This document shows, in pieces, positions 17,860 to 26,500 of a stretch of DNA of 64,000 bases. The notes under the pieces are model-generated. The model was given only the letters and a program-made list of their open reading frames with translations. It was not told where the DNA came from and made no database searches. Position numbers and translations under genes: made by a program. The stretch lies in assembly GCF_001653135.1 (NCBI RefSeq), contig NZ_BDDS01000013.1, positions 26,087-90,086 on the forward strand. The letters run 5' to 3'. The stretch is from Pseudoalteromonas neustonica. GTDB lineage: Bacteria > Pseudomonadota > Gammaproteobacteria > Enterobacterales > Alteromonadaceae. Position 1 is the stretch's first letter; the number at the start of each line of letters is the position of its first letter.

Positions 17860-18912
17860 ATGCGTTATAGCCCACTAGGTCGCAGTGGTATCAATGTGTC
17901 ACGGGTATGCTTAGGAAGCATGACCTGGGGCGTACAAAACACCCAAGCGGATGCGGATGAGCAGATTGCTTATGCTCTAGAGCAAGGCGTTAACTTTATC
18001 GATACGGCTGAAATGTATGCCGTACCGCCGACTCCTGATACATACGGTAAAACAGAGCAAATAATTGGCGACTGGTTATCACGCAATAAAAGTAAACGTG
18101 ATGACATTGTACTGGCAACTAAAATTGCAGGTAACGGTCTTTCTTGGGTCCGTGATGGCGGCGACATTACGCGCCAAGCAATCATTAATGCGGTTGATAA
18201 TTCGTTACAACGCTTACAAACCGACGTAATTGACTTATACCAACTACATTGGCCAAACAGACAATCCCCCCATTTTAGTAAACAATGGCCCGGTATGATC
18301 CGCTTTAGTGACGCCAATACAGAGCAGCACACTGCCGGTATGCTCGATATTTTAGAAGGGCTCAATGACTGTGTAAAAGCAGGTAAAATCAAGCATTGTG
18401 GGCTTTCTGACGACACACCGTGGGGCATTAGTCAGTTTTTACGTTTAAGCGAAGAGCATAACCTACCGCGCATGGCCTCTATTCAAAATGAATTTAGCCT
18501 ACTCCACGCAAAAGATTGGCCCTATCTAATAGAGCAATGTATTCATGAAGATATTGCATACCTACCATGGTCACCGCTGGCTGGCGGCATGCTTAGCGGT
18601 AAATACCTTAATGGCGCACGCCCAGAGGGAAGCCGCTGGACGCTAATGCAACGCAATGGCTTATTTCGTGATACCCCACAATCACAACAGGCAATAAGCC
18701 AATATGTAGAAATCGCTAAAACATATAAAATGTCAGCGGCACAATTGGCGCTAGCATGGTGCGACCAAGTGGATGGTGTATCGTCATCAATTATTGGCGC
18801 AACAACTATGGCCCAGCTAAAAGATAACATTGCTGCATTTAATATTGAACTAAGCGAACAAGCGCTTACCGATATAGGTACTGTTTTTAGACAATACCCA
18901 ATGCCATTTTAA
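17860..18912 (+). CDS. tas: Aldo/keto reductase, Tas-like
   Basis: 350 residues, collinear with E. coli Tas: LGSMTWGVQNTQADADEQ, INFIDTAEMY with the insert YAVPPTPDTYGKTE, LDLYQLHWP-type strand and the C-terminal IGATTMAQLKDNI. The catalytic Asp-Tyr pair (FIDTAEMYAV) is present, with Lys (ATKIAG) and His (QLHWP) completing the tetrad. Reduces carbonyls with NADPH; physiological substrate unknown. AAGGA precedes the ATG. The second gene of the pair with the thioesterase. Confidence 0.87.
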   Translation: MRYSPLGRSGINVSRVCLGSMTWGVQNTQADADEQIAYALEQGVNFIDTAEMYAVPPTPDTYGKTEQIIGDWLSRNKSKRDDIVLATKIAGNGLSWVRDGGDITRQAIINAVDNSLQRLQTDVIDLYQLHWPNRQSPHFSKQWPGMIRFSDANTEQHTAGMLDILEGLNDCVKAGKIKHCGLSDDTPWGISQFLRLSEEHNLPRMASIQNEFSLLHAKDWPYLIEQCIHEDIAYLPWSPLAGGMLSGKYLNGARPEGSRWTLMQRNGLFRDTPQSQQAISQYVEIAKTYKMSAAQLALAWCDQVDGVSSSIIGATTMAQLKDNIAAFNIELSEQALTDIGTVFRQYPMPF

Positions 18913-18922
18913 ACAGCCACTA

Positions 18923-18949
18923 AAAAGCCCAATAAATCATTGGGCTTTT
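18923..18949 (+). terminator. Intrinsic terminator after the Tas-like gene
   Basis: AAAAGCCCAAT and ATTGGGCTTTT pair across a 5-base loop, T-rich on the plus strand. The A-run could also serve the convergent FAH gene ending at 18990. Confidence 0.88.
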
Positions 18950-18989
18950 GTTATGCTAAAACCATCTCAGTCCTATACTCAAGGTAAAT

Positions 18990-19604
18990 TTAAACGGCTA
19001 ACCAGCGCTGCTCTAATAATAACTGCTGCGATAAATACAGTTGAGCTACAAACTCAGATCCCGCATTTACCACTGCGACACCTGCAGGCGTACCAGTCAT
19101 TATAATATCGCCATCTTGCAAAGTCATAAACTCACTAATTTGCGCAAAAATAGCATCTGGTTTTGTGATCATCAGCTCACAATCACCTTGTTGTTGTACC
19201 TGACCATTGATGTTCAAGCTAAAACTAAATGCGGCTTTACTGTCATCTATTAGCACAAACTCACTAAATACAGCAGAACCATCAAATGCTTTAGCTCTCT
19301 CCCATGGCAGCCCTTTACTCTTTAAATGTGTTTGCACATCGCGCTTTGTTAAATCAAGTCCAATTCCAACTGCCGCAAGGCGATTATTTTGTACTAAAAA
19401 ACACAGTTCGGTCTCAAAATGCAATTCATCATCGTTATGGTGGCTTTTTAAATTAGTACTAATTGCGCTATTTGGTTTTATAAAAAGTAACAGTTCAGTG
19501 GGCGTTTCATTGCCAAGCTCTGCGATATGAGCTGCAAAGTTACGTCCTACACAAACAACTTTATTCGGACTAATTGACTCAGTAGCACACAATATTGTAT
19601 TCAT
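18990..19604 (-). CDS. Fumarylacetoacetate hydrolase (FAH) family protein
   Basis: 204 residues of the compact FAH type: KVVCVGRNFAAHIAELGN at the start, a metal-binding E-x-E (LHFETELCFLV), and IMTGTPAGVAVV near the end. Such enzymes are metal-dependent hydrolases, decarboxylases or oxaloacetate tautomerases acting on 2-oxo diacids. AAGGA lies 8 bases before the ATG. It begins 18 bases after the stop of the hybrid kinase, so it is probably the last gene of that transcript although its role there is unclear. Confidence 0.85.
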   Translation of the reverse strand: MNTILCATESISPNKVVCVGRNFAAHIAELGNETPTELLLFIKPNSAISTNLKSHHNDDELHFETELCFLVQNNRLAAVGIGLDLTKRDVQTHLKSKGLPWERAKAFDGSAVFSEFVLIDDSKAAFSFSLNINGQVQQQGDCELMITKPDAIFAQISEFMTLQDGDIIMTGTPAGVAVVNAGSEFVAQLYLSQQLLLEQRWLAV

Positions 19605-19622
19605 TAAAGATATTCCTTTATG

Positions 19623-21584
19623 TCAAACATTAATCAGGTCTGTTAACAACGATAAATTAATCGGCTTTAACAGTACTTGTTCTATTTCCAACTGCTTAAT
19701 TTTCACAGGATCTGGCTCCATACCACTGACAATTACCCGCTGTATTTTTGGATAATGTTGTTTTATATAGCTGGCCAGCTCCAAACCGCTGCCATCTGGT
19801 AAATGCATATCAAGCAGTACTTTATCAAACTGGCTATCACTTTTTAAAACCGCAAGACAATGAGCATAGCTTGATGCGATCAGCGTTTCGACTCCTAAGC
19901 TTTCCAGTAATAGTTGAGTTATTTGCGCAGCATCAGCATCATCTTCAACTAATAAAAAGCGTGCACTACTTTCACTTACTTTATGCTTTATCGCTGTTTC
20001 TTCGGGTTGATTATTATTTATAAGCTTATCTTGCAAACACTGATACAATAAAGTTGAATCTACTGGCTTACCGATCACATCATTAAAGCCTAATGCGGAT
20101 AACTCACTGTGTATTCCTTTCATTGTAGCGGCAGTCAGAGCAATAATAGCTCCCTTAAAACCCATTTTCCTGAGCTCTATTGTTGCCTCTTTTCCACCCA
20201 TAACTGGCATATGAATATCTAAAAATATAATGTCGAAAGGGGTGCCATTTTGTTGCGCCTTACTAACCTTATCAAGCGCTTGTTTTCCATGTTCCGCATA
20301 GTCTACTTTAGCCCCTGCGGAGGAGATCATATGGCCAACTAAAACCCGTAAATCTCTTAAATCATCAACCACTAATACTCGACCAGTAACCTGACATGGC
20401 GCGGTTTTATGCTGCATATTTGGCGTTAAATCAAGTTTAAGAAGCTCACGTTCAACTCCCTCAATATTGCCAGGATAGAGAGAAATAGTGAATTTAGAGC
20501 CATTACCAATAGCGGACTCCAAAGATATGCTTCCTTGCATTCTACTTAATAACTCAGAGCATATCGCCAAGCCCAAGCCTGCACCACCAACAGATCTAGA
20601 CTCTACATCCGCAATTTGTTCAAATGGTTTAAATATTAAGGCTTGTTTTTCAGATGCTATACCAACTCCTGAATCTTTTATACTAAAAAATAGCATTTCC
20701 CGATTATTAACCACCTCGGTCCAGGCTCTAACAACAATTTCACCCTCATCAGTGAATTTAATAGCATTATTGACAATATTAATCAGAATTTGTCTAAACC
20801 GTGTCGCATCAATATTAATAATCAACGGCAGAGGTTGCAGTGACTCAAATCGAAGAGACAACCCTTTATCCAACGCCGATACGCGCATCAAGGTAAATAC
20901 ATCAGCCATTAAGCTATCTAAGTTTACATTACTGCAGCTGAGTTCAAGTTTATCTGCAGCTATTTTTGATAAATCAAGCACATCATTTAACAAACTAAGT
21001 AAGTGCTTACCGTTACGATAAATCACCCCCAATTCGTTATTCGCATGCTCACTAAAGTCACTTTGCATAAGTAACTCAGTGTACCCCAAAATAGACGATA
21101 ATGGCGTACGTAATTCATGGCTTAAGTGCGCTAAAAAGCGATCTTTCGAGCGGTTTTCTGCCTCTGCTTTTAATCGTTCTAAACGTTCATCTTCAACATC
21201 ACGTCGAGCTAACGCGTAACGAATTGAACGTGCAAACCGGCTACTACTCATCTCATTTTTTACAAGGTAGTCAACGGCTCCGGCATCAAGTGCAGCTGAA
21301 TCTAGCGCATCATCTGATTGCCCCGTTAACATGATTATTGGGCCAGCAAACCCATTTTCTACCGCTTGTTTTAATACTGTTAACCCATCTGATGCACCTA
21401 ACCGGTAGTCAAGGAGGCAAATATCATGTTCGTTTTTGCTTAGTACTTCAACAGCACTCAGAGGATCACTGATCCACTCTATGTCAAACGTATGCGCACT
21501 TAACTGCTCTAGATAATCACAAGTGAGTATATAATCATCTTCATCATCTTCAACAAGCAGCAATTTGGTTGCTTTAGTTAACAT
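19623..21584 (-). CDS. Hybrid sensor kinase: REC-HisKA-HATPase-REC-REC
   Basis: 653 residues, no membrane segment. First receiver with D59 and K109, then HisKA with H156 (LAHLSHELRTPLSS), ATPase with N-box INIVNNAIKF, G1 DSGVGI and G2 GGAGLGLA (to about 372), second receiver with D456 and K506, third receiver with D592 and K640. The front receiver implies that it is itself a target of another kinase and passes the signal on internally, a phosphorelay arrangement. The CHASE3 kinase and Rcp1-like regulator encoded upstream are the obvious partners. A terminator-like hairpin at 21601-21632 precedes it, which may lower or separate its transcription. Confidence 0.9.
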   Translation of the reverse strand: MLTKATKLLLVEDDEDDYILTCDYLEQLSAHTFDIEWISDPLSAVEVLSKNEHDICLLDYRLGASDGLTVLKQAVENGFAGPIIMLTGQSDDALDSAALDAGAVDYLVKNEMSSSRFARSIRYALARRDVEDERLERLKAEAENRSKDRFLAHLSHELRTPLSSILGYTELLMQSDFSEHANNELGVIYRNGKHLLSLLNDVLDLSKIAADKLELSCSNVNLDSLMADVFTLMRVSALDKGLSLRFESLQPLPLIINIDATRFRQILINIVNNAIKFTDEGEIVVRAWTEVVNNREMLFFSIKDSGVGIASEKQALIFKPFEQIADVESRSVGGAGLGLAICSELLSRMQGSISLESAIGNGSKFTISLYPGNIEGVERELLKLDLTPNMQHKTAPCQVTGRVLVVDDLRDLRVLVGHMISSAGAKVDYAEHGKQALDKVSKAQQNGTPFDIIFLDIHMPVMGGKEATIELRKMGFKGAIIALTAATMKGIHSELSALGFNDVIGKPVDSTLLYQCLQDKLINNNQPEETAIKHKVSESSARFLLVEDDADAAQITQLLLESLGVETLIASSYAHCLAVLKSDSQFDKVLLDMHLPDGSGLELASYIKQHYPKIQRVIVSGMEPDPVKIKQLEIEQVLLKPINLSLLTDLINV

Positions 21585-21600
21585 AATATCTCCCTATGCT

Positions 21601-21632
21601 AAAAAGCCCACTTAAACATATCTAAGTAGGCT
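21601..21632 (-). terminator. Terminator-like hairpin between the Rcp1-like regulator and the hybrid kinase
   Basis: On the minus strand AGCCTACTTA pairs with TAAGTGGGCT (one mismatch) across an 8-base loop, followed by TTTTT. It lies just before the hybrid kinase start, so it would attenuate read-through from the upstream genes. Confidence 0.65.
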
Positions 21633-21712
21633 CAAACCTAAACACCTCAAAACAACATTTACGACTCTTAATCAAAGCGGTTATTTTTTAAGGCGTTTGG
21701 GTGTGTCTATTA

Positions 21713-22174
21713 TTAATCGTTAAAAGTACTCGGCAGCTCAACAAACTCTACCCAATATTTTCCTAACGTTTTCATTAATTCAACCAACCCCTCAAATGTG
21801 ACAGGCTTAGTAATGTATGAAGCAGCACCTAGATCATAACCTTTTACCATATCCTCTTCTTGCTTAGATGTGGTCAAAATAACAACTGGGATCCCTTTTA
21901 AATTAGGGTTAGCCTTAATTGCTTGTAAAGCTTCTCTACCATCCATACGAGGCATATTCAGGTCTAATAAAATTAAGCCCGGTCGTGGTGACGACTCTTT
22001 GCTTTCAAACTTTCCTCTGCGCTCAAGGTACTCTAAAAGCTCAACGCCATCTTCAACAAAGTATAGCTCGTTAAGTACGCGGCTTTCGGCTAATGCATCC
22101 TGTGCTAGTAAACGATCATCTTCATCGTCATCAGCCATTAATATCGTAATTGGTTTTACTTTAGTGAATGGCAT
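21713..22174 (-). CDS. Response regulator, Rcp1-like single receiver
   Basis: 153 residues of the extended receiver type found beside phytochrome-like kinases: ILMADDDEDDRLLAQDAL, phosphoacceptor D71 (LILLDLNMPRMDG), TTSK and the K in ITKPV. The start ATG immediately follows the TAA of the CHASE3 kinase with GGAGAGG inside that gene, so the two are translationally coupled and very likely cognate. Confidence 0.88.
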   Translation of the reverse strand: MPFTKVKPITILMADDDEDDRLLAQDALAESRVLNELYFVEDGVELLEYLERRGKFESKESSPRPGLILLDLNMPRMDGREALQAIKANPNLKGIPVVILTTSKQEEDMVKGYDLGAASYITKPVTFEGLVELMKTLGKYWVEFVELPSTFND

Positions 22175-23653
22175 TTACGCCTCTCCTTGCAGTGTGAAAA
22201 GCTCACTTTCCACAGGTAATTTTATGACGAAGGTTGCACCCTCGCCGCTTTCGCTTTTTGCAGTTATTGTGCCACCATGGCGCTCAACTATACGTCGACA
22301 CACAGATAAACCAATACCAGTGCCTTTGTATTGCGATCGCCCGTGAAGACGCTGAAACGGCACAAAAATCTTATCTGTATATTCGGGTTCAAAGCCAATG
22401 CCGTTATCTGAAACCCTAATAATTTGCCACGATAACTCAGTATTATGGTCATCGCTAAATTCACTATAATGCTCATGTTCAATAGTGATTACAGGCGCTT
22501 CATTTGGCCGCCTAAATTTAACTGCATTAGATATTAAATTTAAAAACAACTGCTGCATTTGACTTGGATCAGCCTTAATAATGGGCATTTCAGCTACGCT
22601 AACTTGTGCATCACTTTCTTTTATCGCAATTTCTAAATCACTTAATATCTCAGTCATCACAATGTTTAAGTCAGTGTCTGTAAAGTCCTTACCACGTGTT
22701 GTTACACGTGAAAACTCTAGCAAATCGTTGATTAGATTTGACATACGCTGCGCCGCATTTTTCATTCTGCCAATGTAATCAATGCCTTTTTCACCTAACT
22801 CGTCTTTATACATTGTTTCCAAGCGGTCGCTGAATGCCTGAATTTTTCGCAGGGGTTCTTGCAAATCATGACTTGCCACAAATGCAAAGTCTTCAAGCTC
22901 TCGATTACTGCGACTCAACTCATCTGAGTACAACGTAAGCTCTTGCGTGCGCTCGTTAACTTTGTTTGCGAGTGTTTCATTTTGATGTTCAAGTTTTAAG
23001 CGATACCTAGCTTCATTTCGCAAATTTAACCGCGTCAAAATAAACATGCCGATAATTAACAAAGCACTCGTAATCGCTGTAATCGCAAACGTTATTTTTG
23101 CTTCATTTTTAATTTGCCTTAACTTTGCAAATAAATGCGCTTTAAAAATAATTTCACGATCTTGAATTTTTGTTACAAGCGCTCTAATTTCTTTATAAAG
23201 TTCTCGGCCCCTATCAGTATTAAGTATACCTAATGCACGGCGCTCCTTATCATCTTGAGCCAAGTTAACAGTAAGCTTTAGCTCCTTAATTTTAGCGTCA
23301 ACCAATAAAAATAATTCAGCTATATGCTGAGCTTGCTCATCAATTTCTGATCGCAATGACTTCAAATGCTCAGTTTGTGACTCTAACTGAGTGATCGCAT
23401 CAAAATAAGGAAGCAAGTAATCTTCTTTCTCTGTCAGTAAGTAACCCCTCTGACCGGATTCAGCTTGCACAACGGATAAATGAAGCTGTTCTATTGCAGC
23501 TGTCAATGAGTTTGTGTTATCTAAACTGCCTTGTGTTTTAGTTAAACTTTGAATTGTGTTCAATGCTAAAAAAGCATTACCTACAATAATACAGAGCACA
23601 ACGGCGATAAAACTTGCCCATACTATGTTTGTTTTTCCTTGCTGTTTCTTCAC
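22175..23653 (-). CDS. CHASE3-domain sensor histidine kinase
   Basis: 492 residues from a GTG. Membrane segments about 11-31 and 187-208 flank a helical CHASE3 sensor with the mark SGQRGYLLTEKEDYLLPY near residue 66. A coiled coil leads to the phosphoacceptor H262 (VASHDLQEPLRK), the variant H-box of phytochrome-type HWE-neighbouring kinases, then N-box LNLISNAVKF, DNGIGFEPEY and GTGIGLSV. It senses a periplasmic or membrane signal that cannot be named. It forms a unit with the downstream Rcp1-like regulator and follows the 66-residue hairpin protein by 22 bases. Confidence 0.9.
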   Translation of the reverse strand: MKKQQGKTNIVWASFIAVVLCIIVGNAFLALNTIQSLTKTQGSLDNTNSLTAAIEQLHLSVVQAESGQRGYLLTEKEDYLLPYFDAITQLESQTEHLKSLRSEIDEQAQHIAELFLLVDAKIKELKLTVNLAQDDKERRALGILNTDRGRELYKEIRALVTKIQDREIIFKAHLFAKLRQIKNEAKITFAITAITSALLIIGMFILTRLNLRNEARYRLKLEHQNETLANKVNERTQELTLYSDELSRSNRELEDFAFVASHDLQEPLRKIQAFSDRLETMYKDELGEKGIDYIGRMKNAAQRMSNLINDLLEFSRVTTRGKDFTDTDLNIVMTEILSDLEIAIKESDAQVSVAEMPIIKADPSQMQQLFLNLISNAVKFRRPNEAPVITIEHEHYSEFSDDHNTELSWQIIRVSDNGIGFEPEYTDKIFVPFQRLHGRSQYKGTGIGLSVCRRIVERHGGTITAKSESGEGATFVIKLPVESELFTLQGEA

Positions 23654-23675
23654 GCGTATTTATTTCCTATATGCT

Positions 23676-23876
23676 TTATTGCGTATCACTAATTTTTTGC
23701 AAGCTATCACTGCATTGCTGACAATTACTGATGATTTTATCTAGTGCAGCAATTGCCTTATCTTTAGGCATGTCATTTTCTAGCACAAGCTTTATCAGTT
23801 CTGCATTCATTGATATACGATTAAGTGGTGCACGCGCATCATGAACTAATTTATTTAAAGGTTCTTTATCACTCAT
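23676..23876 (-). CDS. Free-standing histidine-kinase dimerisation/phosphoacceptor (DHp) hairpin
   Basis: 66 residues that form just the two-helix DHp unit of a histidine kinase. Helix 1 has LVHDARAPLNRISM with H12 in the phosphoacceptor position, D13 at the catalytic acid position and the conserved P and N; a short DMPKDK turn follows, then helix 2 (AIAALDKIISNCQQCSDSL). There is no ATP-binding domain and no room for one. AGAGG stands 6 bases before the ATG; gaps of 23 and 22 bases to the NtrC-type regulator and CHASE3 kinase place it inside their operon. It may dimerise with a kinase, accept phosphate, or act as a decoy. Function is inference; the family resemblance is clear. Confidence 0.75.
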   Translation of the reverse strand: MSDKEPLNKLVHDARAPLNRISMNAELIKLVLENDMPKDKAIAALDKIISNCQQCSDSLQKISDTQ

Positions 23877-23899
23877 ATTGCCCTCTATGATTACCTTGT

Positions 23900-25240
23900 T
23901 TACTTGTATTCACCTATGCCGCCGTAAGCATTTAGCCGGTTATAAAGTGTTTTAGTACTGATCCCTAGCATTTGAGCCGCCAAAGTCTTATTGCCTTGTA
24001 CTTTATCTAAAGTCGCGTGGATCAGCTCTTTCTCAACTTCCTCAATAGTTTGACCGGCACTAACCTGATTAGCTTGGGTTTGCTTATTTGCACGTGAAAA
24101 AGGCGATTCTAAATTACCTGGTAACGTAATTACTTTCCCTTTTGGATCGCTCATTATAAAGGCACGATGGATTGCATGGCGTAATTCTCGTACATTACCC
24201 GGCCAATCATAGCTTTCAAGCTCTTTTAACTGGCTTGCTTGCCAGTTGAAATCAGTACCATTTTCATCATTTAACTGCTCTAAAAAAGCTTTAGCAAGTA
24301 GCTCTATATCTTCCTTGCGCTCGCGCAATGCTGGAATATCGATAGGGAACACAGCCAACCTGAAGTAAATATCCTCACGAATAACATTGTTTTGCGCCAA
24401 ATCAGTTAACGAACGGTTGGTAGCTGATATAACACGACAATCAACAGGTAGCTCACGGTTTCCACCTACTCGTGTAACCTTTCTACTTTCTAGAACACGC
24501 AGTAAATTTGGCTGCATATCAATAGGCATTTCAGTTACTTCATCTAAAAATAAGGTTCCTGTTGCTGCTTGCTCAAACACCCCCTCTTTACGGGCGATAG
24601 CCCCTGTAAATGCCCCTTTTTCATGGCCAAACAGTTCGCTGCCTATTAGTTCTTTTGATAAAGCACCACAGTTGGTTGCCACAAGCGGCCCCTCACATTG
24701 GCTGGCATTATGGATAGCCTGAGCGACTACCTCTTTACCTGCACCACTTTCTCCCATTAACATCACATTTGCGCTTGTATTCGCAACGCGTTCAATCATG
24801 GTATACAAACTCTTCATCACTTCAGATTCGCCGATTAGCGTACCAAAGTGCTTTTCAATGCTCGGCTTTGCTTTTTTCTTATTTGCTTTCTTTTTAGGGT
24901 TAAGTACTCGCTCAATATCTTCGCGCTGCAAAGGCTTAACCAAATGCCCTACGTTAGGCTCACACATCTCAGCTAATTTACCTTTAACTGAAGGATGACC
25001 AGAAATTAACGTGATCTTTGGAGTTTGCCCAATACTTTTTAAGTGCTCAACCAAATGCAAACCGCTGCCATCTGGCAGCATAAAATCTAAAAAAACATGG
25101 TCAAAGGTATTATTAACAAACCATTGTTCTGCTTCTGCCAAATTGGCTGCGGTATCAATGTTATGACCTAAAAATTCAACTATATGGCATACAACATCAC
25201 TAAACTCGGCGTCATCATCGACTAAAAGTATGTTTAACAT
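23900..25240 (-). CDS. Sigma-54-dependent response regulator, NtrC type
   Basis: 446 residues: receiver with D52 and K102, a Lys-rich linker (about 116-128), AAA+ domain with Walker A GESGAGKE (163-170), the sigma-54 contact loop GAFTGA (209-214), Walker B LFLDEV and R-fingers, and a Fis-type helix-turn-helix at the end (NKTLAAQMLGISTKTLYNRL). It is the first gene of the phosphorelay operon and its likely transcriptional output. The gap 25241-25407 shows no -24/-12 element, so its own operon is probably not sigma-54 driven. Confidence 0.93.
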   Translation of the reverse strand: MLNILLVDDDAEFSDVVCHIVEFLGHNIDTAANLAEAEQWFVNNTFDHVFLDFMLPDGSGLHLVEHLKSIGQTPKITLISGHPSVKGKLAEMCEPNVGHLVKPLQREDIERVLNPKKKANKKKAKPSIEKHFGTLIGESEVMKSLYTMIERVANTSANVMLMGESGAGKEVVAQAIHNASQCEGPLVATNCGALSKELIGSELFGHEKGAFTGAIARKEGVFEQAATGTLFLDEVTEMPIDMQPNLLRVLESRKVTRVGGNRELPVDCRVISATNRSLTDLAQNNVIREDIYFRLAVFPIDIPALRERKEDIELLAKAFLEQLNDENGTDFNWQASQLKELESYDWPGNVRELRHAIHRAFIMSDPKGKVITLPGNLESPFSRANKQTQANQVSAGQTIEEVEKELIHATLDKVQGNKTLAAQMLGISTKTLYNRLNAYGGIGEYK

Positions 25241-25407
25241 TTTAAATCCCTATGATTTTTTTCCTATTCTACGCACCCTAATAAATAAATAAAAGGTTCT
25301 GACTTTCTCTTATGACATAGAATACGCACTTAACTATATATGTACGCTTAACTGATACAATTGGTTTACTTAATAAGGTATTTTTTTAAATTTAAACAAG
25401 GAACTCT

Positions 25408-25920
25408 ATGCGCTTATTAAAAACAGCAATCCACCCGAGTATAAGTAATGCAACTTCAACGCAGTTTACTCGCTTAACGGGTCGCGCAATTGTCCTACGT
25501 GATAATACTATTTTGCTTATGTTTACTAAACGCTATGAAGATTACAGCCTACCCGGCGGCGGCATTGACGAAGATGAAACTATTGAGCAAGGGCTTATCC
25601 GCGAGCTACAAGAAGAAACCGGCGCCCAAAATATTAAAGTACTTGGTGAGTTTGGTTTATACGAAGAATTTAGGCCTTGGTACAAAGATGACTTTGACGT
25701 TATAAACATTAAATCTTACTGTTATTTTTGCAGTATTGATGCGCAGTTAGGACAATCGCAGCTTGAGCATTACGAGCAGCAAAATGGCATGGTTGCTAAG
25801 TGGGTTGATATTCATGAGGCCATAGCCCACAACGAGCGCACACTGGCCAACAGCGATAAACAAGGGCTATCAATTATCCGCGAAACTTACTTACTAAAAG
25901 AAATTGTAAAAAAACTTTAA
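25408..25920 (+). CDS. NUDIX hydrolase
   Basis: 170 residues. The Nudix box is complete: GGGIDEDETIEQGLIRELQE continues into ETGA, with the RELQEE metal-binding glutamates, near residues 50-73. It cleaves nucleoside diphosphate derivatives; which one is not evident. The later E-x-W-V-D-I-H and long C-terminal helix resemble general house-cleaning NUDIX proteins. Monocistronic, with a terminator shared with the convergent ygjV-like gene. Confidence 0.87.
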   Translation: MRLLKTAIHPSISNATSTQFTRLTGRAIVLRDNTILLMFTKRYEDYSLPGGGIDEDETIEQGLIRELQEETGAQNIKVLGEFGLYEEFRPWYKDDFDVINIKSYCYFCSIDAQLGQSQLEHYEQQNGMVAKWVDIHEAIAHNERTLANSDKQGLSIIRETYLLKEIVKKL

Positions 25921-25936
25921 TGCTCTGAATAAAAAT

Positions 25937-25960
25937 TAAACCTGCTAACTTGCAGGTTTA
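25937..25960. terminator. Bidirectional terminator between NUDIX and YgjV-like genes
   Basis: TAAACCTGC and GCAGGTTTA pair across 6 bases. It overlaps the last codons of the minus-strand gene ending at 25945. Confidence 0.75.
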
Positions 25961-26451
25961 ATATCCTTAGGCAGCACATAAAAACGAAACAACCCAATCA
26001 GGTTACTCATTAAAAATAAACACTCCATTAATACCGCAACAGGTGAACCCACCAATATGTTGTGACTTATCCAAAAAGCAGTACCGAGCACCATAAATAG
26101 TCGCAACAATACATCCCGCTGTCGAAATGAAGCAAATGTTTGTATCAAGGTTGCGATTAACGCCAAACCGCTCAGCCAATCTTGCCAACTTAGAGCCACG
26201 GCAACACAGCTTAATAACATAAACCCTAACATCGCCCATTGGCTACGGTTAAAAATACAGTAAAAGTATCGTGTAGCGGCAATCAGCATCAATAAAGCGG
26301 CACTCATTTTATTCAATAAGAAAAAATGAGTGGCAGTTAAAAGCACCGAACTAAACAAGCACAGTAATATAAGTTTTCGGGACTTAAATTGAAACGATGC
26401 TAAATCTAAAAGTGTGGCAACTGCAACCAAACATTGTGAAAGTATGAACAT
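25945..26451 (-). CDS. YgjV-family inner membrane protein
   Basis: 168 residues with six predicted membrane helices. The pattern SRKLILLCLFSSVLLTATHF, AATRYFYCIF and FWISHNILVGSPVAVLMECL fits the Imp-YgjV family, whose function is unknown. Alone on its strand here; the next gene upstream ends 49 bases away (Crp-like regulator), so a read-through transcript is possible. Confidence 0.72.
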   Translation of the reverse strand: MFILSQCLVAVATLLDLASFQFKSRKLILLCLFSSVLLTATHFFLLNKMSAALLMLIAATRYFYCIFNRSQWAMLGFMLLSCVAVALSWQDWLSGLALIATLIQTFASFRQRDVLLRLFMVLGTAFWISHNILVGSPVAVLMECLFLMSNLIGLFRFYVLPKDIKPAS

Positions 26452-26500
26452 AGCGACTCCTGTAAAAACAGCAGTCTAACTAGCTTTATGTCGTTTCCCC

